From JAICMB01 sp963802915 (lineage in GTDB: Bacteria > Acidobacteriota > Terriglobia > Bryobacterales > Bryobacteraceae): a stretch of 64,000 nucleotides of DNA. This document shows, piece by piece, positions 50,914-58,895 of this stretch. The stretch covers positions 186,001 to 250,000 of the forward strand of contig CAWDKQ010000015.1 in assembly GCA_963802915.1 (NCBI GenBank), in the 5' to 3' direction. Positions within the stretch are counted from its first letter, which is position 1; each line of letters opens with the position of its first letter. The notes beneath the pieces were generated by a model. The model was not told the DNA's origin. It did not search any database and saw nothing but the letters and a program-made list of their open reading frames with translations. Both the position numbers and the translations under genes were made by a program.

Positions 50914-51072
50914 GTGCTGGAATTCAGCGACTTTGAGAGAGAGATTATCGTCCTGCCCGAAAAGGCTTTCATCGCGAGATTGACGGAGGTCCATCTTTGG
51001 GATGGGGGAGTTGGATCGATCATCATCGAGTCCGAGTTGGAATCTGCCGACCCCTCTAGCGAACGGCCATAG
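50914..51072 (+). CDS. Small hypothetical protein (52 aa)
   Basis: A GTG at 50914 has AAAGGAG (50900-50906) at 7-nt spacing. The product begins MLEFSDFEREIIVLPEKAFI and ends in an acidic/Ser tail; it is not recognised. It is in frame with the mini-ORF at 50803 across a TAG. The preceding sequence in another frame reads 'GVVWNYYDKGAPG', so a longer ancestral protein joined by a one-base slip in the CCCGGG run is also possible. It lies between the promoter and the tandem-repeat array. Confidence 0.45.
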   Translation: MLEFSDFEREIIVLPEKAFIARLTEVHLWDGGVGSIIIESELESADPSSERP

Positions 51073-51097
51073 GGCAGCGCCGATGCCCCGGTCGTCT

Positions 51098-51560
51098 GTT
51101 ATTGGCGACAAGCGTATTGACGTCGGTTATCGGCGACAAGGGTATTGAAGTTGTTCGTTATTGCCGACGAGAATTGAAGTTGTTCGTTATTGGCGACAAG
51201 GGTATTGAAGTTGTTCGTTATTGCCGACGAGAATTGAAGTTGTTCGTTATTGGCGACAAGGGTATTGAAGTTGTTCGTTATTGCCGACGAGGATTGAAGT
51301 TGTTCGTTACTGGCGACGAGGATTGAAGTTGTTCGTTACTGGCGACGAGGATTGAAGTTGTTCGTTACTGGCGACGAGGATTGAAGTTGTTCGTTACTGG
51401 CGACGAGGATTGAAGTTGTTCGTTATTGGCGACGAGGATTGAAGTTGTTCGTTATTGGCGACGAGGATTGAAGCTGTTCGTTATTGGCGACGAGGATTGA
51501 AGCTGTTCGTTATTGGCGACGAGGATTGAAGTTGTTCGTTACTGGCGACGAGGATTGAAG
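51098..51560. repeat. 16-unit tandem array of 29-bp (and 31-bp) repeats
   Basis: Units begin at GTTA: 51098, 51126, 51157, 51186, 51217, 51246, 51277, 51306, 51335, 51364, 51393, 51422, 51451, 51480, 51509 and 51538 (the last truncated). Units 2, 4 and 6 are 31 bp (GGCGACAAGGGTATTGAAG core), alternating with 29-bp units having GCCGACGAG. From unit 7 on, all are 29 bp with core GGCGACGAGGATTGAAG and only single-base differences. There are no spacers. The array ends 18 nt before a ribbon-helix-helix gene. Confidence 0.95.
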
Positions 51561-51577
51561 AGGAAGAGAAATTCATC

Positions 51578-51832
51578 ATGGTAAGAATTCAGCTTGATAT
51601 GCCCGATGAGCGCGTCAGAGAGCTTGACGCTTTGATGGAGACGACGGGCGCGGCAACGCGCAAGGAGCTTTTCAACAACGCGTTGACGCTGCTTGAATGG
51701 GCAGTAAAGGAAAAGAAGCAAGGACGCATCATTGCTTCGGTCGATGAACATGAGAAGAAGTTGAAAGAACTGGCAATGCCAGCGCTTGAAAATGTATCCT
51801 CCGCGCTGGCAACATCGAAGGGCGGCCGCTAA
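51578..51832 (+). CDS. Ribbon-helix-helix (CopG/MetJ-like) DNA-binding protein
   Basis: An 84-aa protein. 'MVRIQLDMPDERVRELDALM' gives the beta-strand and first helix, and 'TGAATRKELFNNALTLLEWA' the second helix of an RHH domain; a charged C-terminal helix follows ('KEKKQGRIIASVDEHEKKLK'). It has AGAGGAAG upstream. No toxin gene is adjacent. Such proteins bind short direct repeats as dimers or filaments, so the array just upstream is its obvious candidate target (inference). It converges with the next gene with a 4-nt overlap. Confidence 0.75.
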   Translation: MVRIQLDMPDERVRELDALMETTGAATRKELFNNALTLLEWAVKEKKQGRIIASVDEHEKKLKELAMPALENVSSALATSKGGR

Positions 51833-52221
51833 CGCCCCTTTTCGATTTCGTTGATCTTGATCTCTTCGGTTTGAGTCACGAATGTTTTTCCCGCTACGGC
51901 TTCCTTACTCTTCGCGTACGTAGCGAGGATGTCCCTTTCGACGATTCGATAAGGTATTCCGTGTTCTTTGATTTCTTGCTGGCTGGGCAGGACAATTCGG
52001 CGCTGCTCCTGTTCGTGCTGCCGTTCCTTCTCTGAGATCTCCAGTTTTAGTTTCTTTATTTCGTAAATCTGCTTGACCGGTTCCAGGATTTCCTTCGAAA
52101 AGCCGAATAGCGCAGCGACCGCGGCGATGATGCCGCTGAGCGCCATGTTTCCGTGCGAGAGGAACCAGGCGAGCCCTCCCGAGATTAGCCCTAGTAGACA
52201 GAACGCGATTACGCGCGACAT
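51829..52221 (-). CDS. Hypothetical membrane protein with coiled coil
   Basis: 130 aa from ATG 52221 (GTG 52239 possible). Two membrane segments (about 4-22 and 28-43: 'VIAFCLLGLISGGLAWF', 'ALSGIIAAVAALFGF') are followed by a charged coiled coil ('IYEIKKLKLEISEKERQHEQ') and a short tail. No family is recognised. Its stop overlaps the RHH gene by 4 nt on the other strand. Confidence 0.6.
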   Translation of the reverse strand: MSRVIAFCLLGLISGGLAWFLSHGNMALSGIIAAVAALFGFSKEILEPVKQIYEIKKLKLEISEKERQHEQEQRRIVLPSQQEIKEHGIPYRIVERDILATYAKSKEAVAGKTFVTQTEEIKINEIEKGR

Positions 52222-52266
52222 TTTTGTTGCTATAGGCACGTTAGCGCAAGATGTGGGGAATGGGCT

Positions 52267-53490
52267 CTACTGCTGTCCCATGACTCCGAGTTTTCCTTCG
52301 CCGGCTTTTTTGACTCGAGCGCCTTCGGCGAACATTTGCTTGCTGCCTTCGATGTCGCCCTTTTGGCGGAGGATTTGCGCCAGGGTGTTGTATGGGCCGG
52401 GATTTTTCGGTTCCAGCTTGATCGCCTTGCGTAGCGCTTCTTCCGCGCCCGCGAGATCGCCTTTCTGTTTCAGGACCGTGCCCAACATGAAAAAGGCTTC
52501 GCCGTATTCGGGCTGCACCGCGATGGCCTGGCGATATTGTGCCACGGCCTGGTCGAAATCTCCCGATTGCCAGGCGGTGATGCCGATCATGTAATGCGCT
52601 TCGGCGAGGGTGGGATCTATTTCGATGGAGCGCGCGAACTCCTTCATCGCGCCTTCCAGATTGTCCTTGTCCTTCAGCGCGACGCCGAGGTTGTAATGGG
52701 CGGGTGCATGATTCGCATCGATGGCGATGACGCCTCGGAAGCACTCGATGGCTTGATCGAGCTCGGCCTTTTGCAGGTGCGCGAAACCCATATTGAAACG
52801 CGCAAGCGTGTTCTTGGGATCGACCGCCAGAACCTTATCGAACTGCGCTATGCCTTCGTCGCCGCGCCGGGCCTTAACCAACGCCAGACCGTAACGATTG
52901 CGGACGTCAGGATTCGACGGATCGAGATCGACGGCGCGACTGTACGCTTCAGCCGCACCCGTAAAATCGCCCGTGAATTCGAGGGCGCTTCCAAGATTGA
53001 TCCAAGCGAGCTTGTCGGCCGGCTGGAGCGTTACGGCGGCTCTGAGAGGCGGAATGGCGTCCTGATGAAGTCCCGCGCCTTCCAGTCCCTGGCCAGCTTT
53101 CGATTGATATTCGGCGTTGTCCGGTTCGAGCGTCGCGGCGGTGTTTAATTCGGGAAGGCTATTGGTGATGTCCTTTTCGAGCCATAAGAGGACGCCGAGA
53201 TGGTAATGCGCGGGAGCGTACAACGCATTGAGCTTGATGGCCTGATTGAAGTGCTCGAGCGCCTCGGGACGGCGATTCAGGATGACCAGCAGGAATCCGA
53301 TCTCATCCTGATAACGAGCGGATTGGGGATCGAGCTTGGCGGCTTCTTCATACGCGGCCAAAGCGCCAGCGGCATCGCCTTGAGCTTTGAGCGCGGTCGC
53401 TTTGGATTCTATATCCTGTAGCTGAGTGTAGGCCAGGGCCGGCACACTCAGTGCGAAGCACACCGCAAGAAACAGACGCACTTCGATCAT
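52267..53490 (-). CDS. TPR repeat protein, secreted
   Basis: 407 aa with a signal peptide (1-20, ending ALAYTQ) and about ten tetratricopeptide repeats: 'ALAAYEEAAKLDPQSARYQD', 'ALEHFNQAIKLNALYAPAHY', 'GIAQFDKVLAVDPKNTLARF', 'AVAQYRQAIAVQPEYGEAFF' and so on. TPRs mediate protein-protein contact, probably periplasmic here. It stands alone; the gap upstream is filled by the longest heptamer array. Confidence 0.88.
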   Translation of the reverse strand: MIEVRLFLAVCFALSVPALAYTQLQDIESKATALKAQGDAAGALAAYEEAAKLDPQSARYQDEIGFLLVILNRRPEALEHFNQAIKLNALYAPAHYHLGVLLWLEKDITNSLPELNTAATLEPDNAEYQSKAGQGLEGAGLHQDAIPPLRAAVTLQPADKLAWINLGSALEFTGDFTGAAEAYSRAVDLDPSNPDVRNRYGLALVKARRGDEGIAQFDKVLAVDPKNTLARFNMGFAHLQKAELDQAIECFRGVIAIDANHAPAHYNLGVALKDKDNLEGAMKEFARSIEIDPTLAEAHYMIGITAWQSGDFDQAVAQYRQAIAVQPEYGEAFFMLGTVLKQKGDLAGAEEALRKAIKLEPKNPGPYNTLAQILRQKGDIEGSKQMFAEGARVKKAGEGKLGVMGQQ

Positions 53491-53507
53491 TTTACTTGAT
53501 CTAGTTA

Positions 53508-53591
53508 GTTCTACGTTCTACGTTCTACGTTCTACGTTCTACGTTCTACGTTCTACGTTCTACGTTCTACGTTCTACGTTCTACGTTCTAC
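53508..53591. repeat. Heptanucleotide tandem repeat, locus 5: 12 perfect GTTCTAC copies
   Basis: Twelve uninterrupted GTTCTAC units (84 bp), then GTTGGAA at 53592. It lies in the 207-bp gap between the TPR gene start and the TonB receptor gene end. Confidence 0.97.
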
Positions 53592-53640
53592 GTTGGAAGT
53601 CTCATCTCAGGGGAGTGTGGGGATGGGGTGTGCAAAACGA

Positions 53641-53670
53641 AAGCCGGCAGGACGGTTGTCCTGCCGGCTT
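53641..53670 (-). terminator. Rho-independent terminator of the TonB receptor gene
   Basis: AAGCCGGCAGGAC (53641-53653) and GTCCTGCCGGCTT (53658-53670) form a perfect 13-bp stem with a 4-nt loop. On the minus strand it is followed by TCGTTTTG. It lies 28 nt after the receptor stop. Confidence 0.9.
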
Positions 53671-53697
53671 CGATGGAACGTTTTCGAGCTTGAGACT

Positions 53698-56600
53698 CTA
53701 GAACCGGAAGGTTCCGGAGAACTGCAGACTGCGCATATACGCGCCGCCTGCGAGCCCGGTGATCTGGCCCACGTTGGGGCTCTGTACGTTGTTGTTCGGT
53801 GTTCCCAGATTCGTGTGGTTAAACACGTTGCGGGCGTCCGTGCGTAGTTGGAACGAAGTCCGCTCCGTGATGCGGAACGATTTCGCCAAGGTCAGATCCT
53901 GCTGGATGAAATGCGGTCCAAACAGGGTGTTGATGGGATAGTTCCCGAAAGTGTTCGAAGACGGGTATAGGAACGGCCCGCTCGAACAGTTTCCATTTGG
54001 GCAACCGACGAACCATTGGGAGCGATTGCCCGCAGCGCCGGCATAGGGACTTCCGGTGCCCATGTCGGGCCTGCCGTTGGGACCGGTGTTGGGCTGGATA
54101 TTCGGTCCATAGTTGCTGAGCGTGGGCGAGAACGGGAATCCGCTGTAGTAGGTGGTGACGCCGCTGATGGTCCAGCCACCCAGAGCGTAGTCGACCGGCC
54201 GGTTTACATTTGACCCATACTTACGGCCGTGGCCAAAAGGAACTTCGTAGTTTTGGGCGAAGGTCCATTGCTGGCGTGGCAAGGTACTGCTGTAGCCGTA
54301 ACCGGCGGCCCTGTCGTACTCGAAATAGTAGTTGGAATCGTATGGATCCCAACCGGGACCCCATTGCCGCTGATAAGTGTAGCTCCCCTGCAATGTCCAA
54401 CCCTGCCAGGCATTGATCTTGACGGTTCCCTGGAACGAGTTGTATTGCTCATTGGAGCAATTGCAGTAATAGGAGAGATCGTTCGTCCAGCCGAAAATGT
54501 TGTAGTAAGGCCGGTCGAGGTTCGTGTTGCTCTGGCCCGGAACAAAGACCGCCTCGTTAGGATTAACCGATTGGCCGGTGCCGAGGAATCCATGCCGGTT
54601 CGAGTTACCGACATATGCCGCGGTGACTGCGACCCTGGCGGTCAACTGGCGCTGAATGGCGGCGTTGTATTGATAAGTAGTCGGAAGCGTCATGGTAGCC
54701 GGCCGGAACTTCGGGTTGATTCCGGGGGGAAGCGGAAAGGTTCCGTTGGAGCCGACAGTTACGGCCTGAGGCGCCGAGGGGCCTTGGGACAAATTGAAAA
54801 CGTCCGTGTAGCCGTTCGGAGGATTAATGCTCTGGTTGGTGAGCACCGGTGGGTTCTGAGTGACGTTGTGGCCGAAGGTGGATCCGAACGTACCCAGGTC
54901 GTAGGACCAGCCGTAGCCGGCGCGGATAACAGTCTTAGGATCGAGCTGATAGGCGATTCCGACGCGCGGCGCGAAGTTGTGCCAGTTCATGCTCTGGATT
55001 CCATGCTTTGAAACTCCACCTTCACCGAACACATACATCAGGCCGTTGGCGAGGTCGAGTGTAGAGCCGTTGCCGGCAGCGTTTACGCTCTCCGGAAAGA
55101 CCATTTCCCAGCGCAGGCCGAGAGTGAGGGTCCATTTTGCAGTGGGACGCCATTCATCCTGTCCATACCAGAACAGGCGTGGCTGGCTCTCCTGCGCATT
55201 CGTGCTGGTGCTGACGTAGCGATTGAAGTTCGATACGTCGCCCAACAGGAATGAAGCCATGCCGAGGCCGCCGGTCTCGTTTGCTCCAACCGAGGCGATG
55301 TTCCCGGTGAGGCCGCCGTTAAAGGTGAGCTCACCGGCACGATGGCTGTCGCTAGGAACACGCAGGTTCTGAGCGAAACGAATGTCGGCACCGAATTTGA
55401 TGCTGTGCTTCCCCAACGTCTTAGTAGCGTTGTCGACGAACTGGAACTGACGTTCGGTCTCAGTGAGCGGGCAGTTGCATTGATTGACGCCCAAGGCATA
55501 GCCGAGCTGGATTTCGTCGCCCGGGGTCGGGATGTGAAGAGCGGCATACCGGAGGTATAGGTCTTGTCGAGGTTCAGTCCGGGGATGCCGGCCTGCGGTG
55601 GCGGGATCGGTTCCGTAGCCGTTCGGCACGTCGAAGATGTGATACCTCATCCAACCGAAACGGAACTCGTTGATCAGAGTGGGACTGGCGGTGAAGGTCC
55701 AGCCGAGGGCCAGGCTCTGATTCGAGTCCTTGGGAGTTACCGGCATAGTTGCCGAAGGTCGGACCGCCGGCTTCTGCACCGAACGCGCCGGGCGCCTGCT
55801 CGGTGTACTTGGCGTAGCTGTAGCGGCCGAAAATCGTATTCTTCTCGTTGAGGTAGTAATCCTCGCGGGTGTCCCAATTGTTTCCAGTGATAGTCACATC
55901 GCCGGCCACCGCGTAGTTGTTTTCAAACGGGGCGTTGGCGACCTGCTGGAGTATTGGGGTTTGGCCAATACTGCATGATTGCCTGGGCCTGCGGACTGAT
56001 GCGGCTGGATGGGATGATGTTGTTCGGGAACGGCGTGCGGCCAACGCCGGTAGTCGGATTGCCGGTATTCGGATCGTAGATTTGATACAACTTGGGTTGT
56101 TGGGAGCAAAGGCGAGCCAGTCGGACAGATTGCCGGTACGGTTCTGAGCATCGGGGACGCTGGTGACGATCGACGCCGCCCTGGGCCTGCCGGTTCAACT
56201 GCGCATCGCCGAAGAAGAAGAGCTTGTTCTTCTTGATCGGGCCACCGATGGAGCCGCCGAACTGGTTCTGGCGGTAAAGCGCGGCGGGGATACCAGTGAA
56301 GGGATTCGCGGCGAAAGTTGTGAAACCAGGGGTGTTGAGCTGGAGGTATTCGAAGGCATCACCGTGGAACTCGTTGGTGCCGGACTTCGTGGAGTAGGAA
56401 GCGATGCCGCCGCCCACGTATTCGAATTCGGCATCGAAGTTCTGCAAAGCTTGCTTCACTTCGGAAACGGAGTCGATATTAGGGTTGATAACGATAATCC
56501 CCAGGATGGGGTCCTGGTTCGTCGTTCCATCAAGTTCGTAGCCCATAGCCGAGAACAACTGGCCGTCGACGACCATCTGAACGCTCTGTTGTGGGTTCTC

Positions 56601-57122
56601 GTCGGAGGCGTGTTGCCACCCGAGCTTGGCCGATCCGGGCTGCAGCAGTTCCATGGACTGCATGTTTCGTCCGATATTCGGCAGATCGGTAATCTGCTGC
56701 GCGGTGAAGGTTTGCGCAACGTCGGCGCGGTCGGCCTGGAGCAGCGGCGCGGCGGCCGTTACCTCCACTTCGGTGCTGACATTACCTACGGTGAGCTTGA
56801 CGTCGAAGCGGGCCGCTTCGTCGACACGCACCGGAATCGCGTCGGATGTGACCTTCTGGAAGCCCGCAGACTCGACCGTGACCTTGTATCTATCGGGGAT
56901 TAACTGGCCTTTAGTGTAATTGCCAGACGCATCGGTGGTGACGTCGAAAGACGTCCCCTTATCGATGTCCGCGATGGTGACTTTAGCGTTGGAAATCGCG
57001 GCACCAGATGGATCGGTAACTGTGCCGTAAATACTACCAAAAACCTGTTGTGAGAACGCGAATGGAGCGGTCAACAGCACCGCTAGGGCCAGGACGATTA
57101 ATCGCCTGGACAGACTAGACAT
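53698..57122 (-). pseudogene. Oar-like TonB-dependent receptor, coding frame broken about six times
   Basis: The start is ATG 57122 behind AAGGAGA. A signal peptide (1-24), carboxypeptidase-regulatory-like domain ('GSIYGTVTDPSGAAISNAKV'), plug ('NIGRNMQSMELLQPGSAKLG', 'VDGQLFSAMGYELDG') and long beta-barrel with C-terminal 'QFSGTFRF' are all present, about 1,140 residues. Between 55.5 and 56.2 kb the frame shifts near 56175, 56085, 55950, 55735, 55600 and 55515, while the protein stays conserved in the alternating frames (for example 'SIVTSVPDAQNRTGNLSDWL', 'AGIPGLNLDKTYTSG'). The cluster argues for assembly indels as much as for decay. Such receptors import large substrates across the outer membrane. 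Confidence 0.8.
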
Positions 57123-57567
57123 ATTTTCTCTCCTTTTGACCTGGGTCAACTTTGGGTGGAATGGGTGGCGGTCAATCCGCAGGCTGTGACGTGGAGCCAT
57201 TTTGTACCTATCTTTCCCCAGCGAGCTTCCCCGCCCAATGCCGAGATCCGGGCTCGGTGATTTGAGATGTGGAGGGGACTTCACCGAAAATCGGCGAAGC
57301 GTCAAAACGAGGGGCATTGTTACCCAGAGCATCGAGACCCTTCGATGTCCTCTGGAAACCAGCGGCTTCAATGGTCATTTATCTTCTCCTGGGAAGAACC
57401 AGACAGGCCTGACAAACAAAGACAGCCTGCCTGACGAAACCTCAATAATCTGCGGACTAGTGTGTTCCTACTACTGGACGTACGCAAGTTATTAGAACGT
57501 TTGATACTGTTACTGGAATGAAAACTAACGCTTGCAAAAGGTTCCGGACCTTGTTACGTTGATGTAA
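57123..57567. other. Divergent promoter region, TonB receptor / winged-helix regulator
   Basis: A 445-bp gap between divergent genes. GACAGGC...GCCTGCC-like inverted segments lie near 57402-57436. A plus-strand frame at 57202-57495 has no ribosome-binding site and no family match. Otherwise I see nothing definite. Confidence 0.5.
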
Positions 57568-58821
57568 ATGTCGGTTACTGGGGTCTCGGGAACCGAAACA
57601 GAGGCAAAACTCCGTCAGGTTGAGCGCCTGATCTCAAGCGAGTTGCTTCATGGGTCGGAGTCCCTCTGCAAGCTATTACGGTATCTCGCCGAGCAGGCGA
57701 TTGAGCATCCCGGCACCGGGGTGAAGGAATACCAGATCGCCACAGAAGTATTTAAACGGCCCTCGAATTTCGATCCGCGTATGGATTCCACGGTTCGGGT
57801 GCAGACCGGGAGGCTGAGGTCCAAGCTGGCTGAATATTACGCTCACGCCGGCGGGGAAGATCAATGGGCCATCGAAATTCCGAAGGGCTCCTACGCGCTA
57901 ACTTTCCAACCACGCCAGATTGCCGCCCCAGTATCGGAACCGGTGACGGCGACGCCGGCTTCAGAACCAACCCGCGTCAAACAAAGCGACACGAAACCGT
58001 GGATCATCGCGGTGGCGACGCTCTCGATTCTTCTAGCGATTTGCGTGGCGGCACTGTTCATGCAAGTGGGCCGGAATCCGGCGCGTGTCATGGCGTCCGC
58101 GCCCGCTCCACCGGATCTTGTGGCGTTTTGGAGCCGCTTTACAGAGACTCCCGAGGAACCGCTGGTAGTTTACAGCAATGCCGAATTTGCGGGACGGCCG
58201 GAAACGGGCATGCGCTATTTCAATGCCCAGACGGACAAAGCCCTGCCGATTATGGATCATTACACGGGCGTTGGCGAGGTGCTCGCGATTCATGAACTGG
58301 ACCGCGTCTTTGCTTTGCTGCATCACGGCTTGCGGGTAAAGCGCGGCCGTCTGTTATCGATGGACGACGCCAAAACCAGCGATCTGATTTTCGTCGGTTC
58401 GCCTTCGGAAAATCTCTCGCTACGGGAAATCCCGACCACCCAGGACTTCGTCTTCCGGCGTATGGAGCAGGGGCCGCGCAAGGGCGACCTCGCCATCTTC
58501 AACTCGCATCCTCTGCCGGGTGAGCCGGCCTATTTTCTGTCGACCGCGCAGCTTCCATTAACGGAAGATTACGCGGTGGTTGGCTTGATGCCTGGTCTGA
58601 ATCCGGCCCGGTGGGCGATGGTGCTGGCTGGTCTGACCACGTTTGGAACCCACGCGGCGGTCGAATTCGTTTGCCGGCAGAATACCGTGCAGGATTTGGT
58701 GAGGAGGACCCGCGGGGTGTCGACGACGGCCGTTATGCCTTTTGAAGCGGTCCTGCATGTAAAGATCAGCGGTGGCGTACCGGTGCATAGCGAATTGGTC
58801 GCGTTGCGGGTGAGGAAGTAG
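57568..58821 (+). CDS. Winged-helix-type regulator with one membrane segment and C-terminal sensor-like domain
   Basis: 417 aa. The N-terminus ('LLHGSESLCKLLRYLAEQAI', 'GVKEYQIATEVFKRPSNFDP', 'RMDSTVRVQTGRLRSKLAEY', 'IEIPKGSYALTFQPR') is the OmpR-like/adenylate-cyclase-type DNA-binding domain seen repeatedly in Solibacter-type genomes. A membrane helix (about 148-168, 'WIIAVATLSILLAICVAALF') and a C-terminal periplasmic domain (about 180-417) follow. A membrane-bound transcription regulator is likely. It is divergent from the TonB receptor gene, so it may regulate it (inference). Confidence 0.75.
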   Translation: MSVTGVSGTETEAKLRQVERLISSELLHGSESLCKLLRYLAEQAIEHPGTGVKEYQIATEVFKRPSNFDPRMDSTVRVQTGRLRSKLAEYYAHAGGEDQWAIEIPKGSYALTFQPRQIAAPVSEPVTATPASEPTRVKQSDTKPWIIAVATLSILLAICVAALFMQVGRNPARVMASAPAPPDLVAFWSRFTETPEEPLVVYSNAEFAGRPETGMRYFNAQTDKALPIMDHYTGVGEVLAIHELDRVFALLHHGLRVKRGRLLSMDDAKTSDLIFVGSPSENLSLREIPTTQDFVFRRMEQGPRKGDLAIFNSHPLPGEPAYFLSTAQLPLTEDYAVVGLMPGLNPARWAMVLAGLTTFGTHAAVEFVCRQNTVQDLVRRTRGVSTTAVMPFEAVLHVKISGGVPVHSELVALRVRK

Positions 58822-58895
58822 GCAGTCGATCGGTGGTTTGCCCCTTGCTTTACGCGCGGGGTTCCGCAACCATGTGAAACCCAGGGTGGGCGGTG

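Noticed and set aside
51102..51326. 74-codon ORF inside the tandem array
   Set aside because: It exists only because the 31+29 alternation keeps frame; no start signal and it dissolves once units become 29 bp.
51098..51560. Possible CRISPR array (repeat ends resemble ...GGATTGAAG)
   Set aside because: Units are contiguous with no unique spacers, and no cas genes are in the window.
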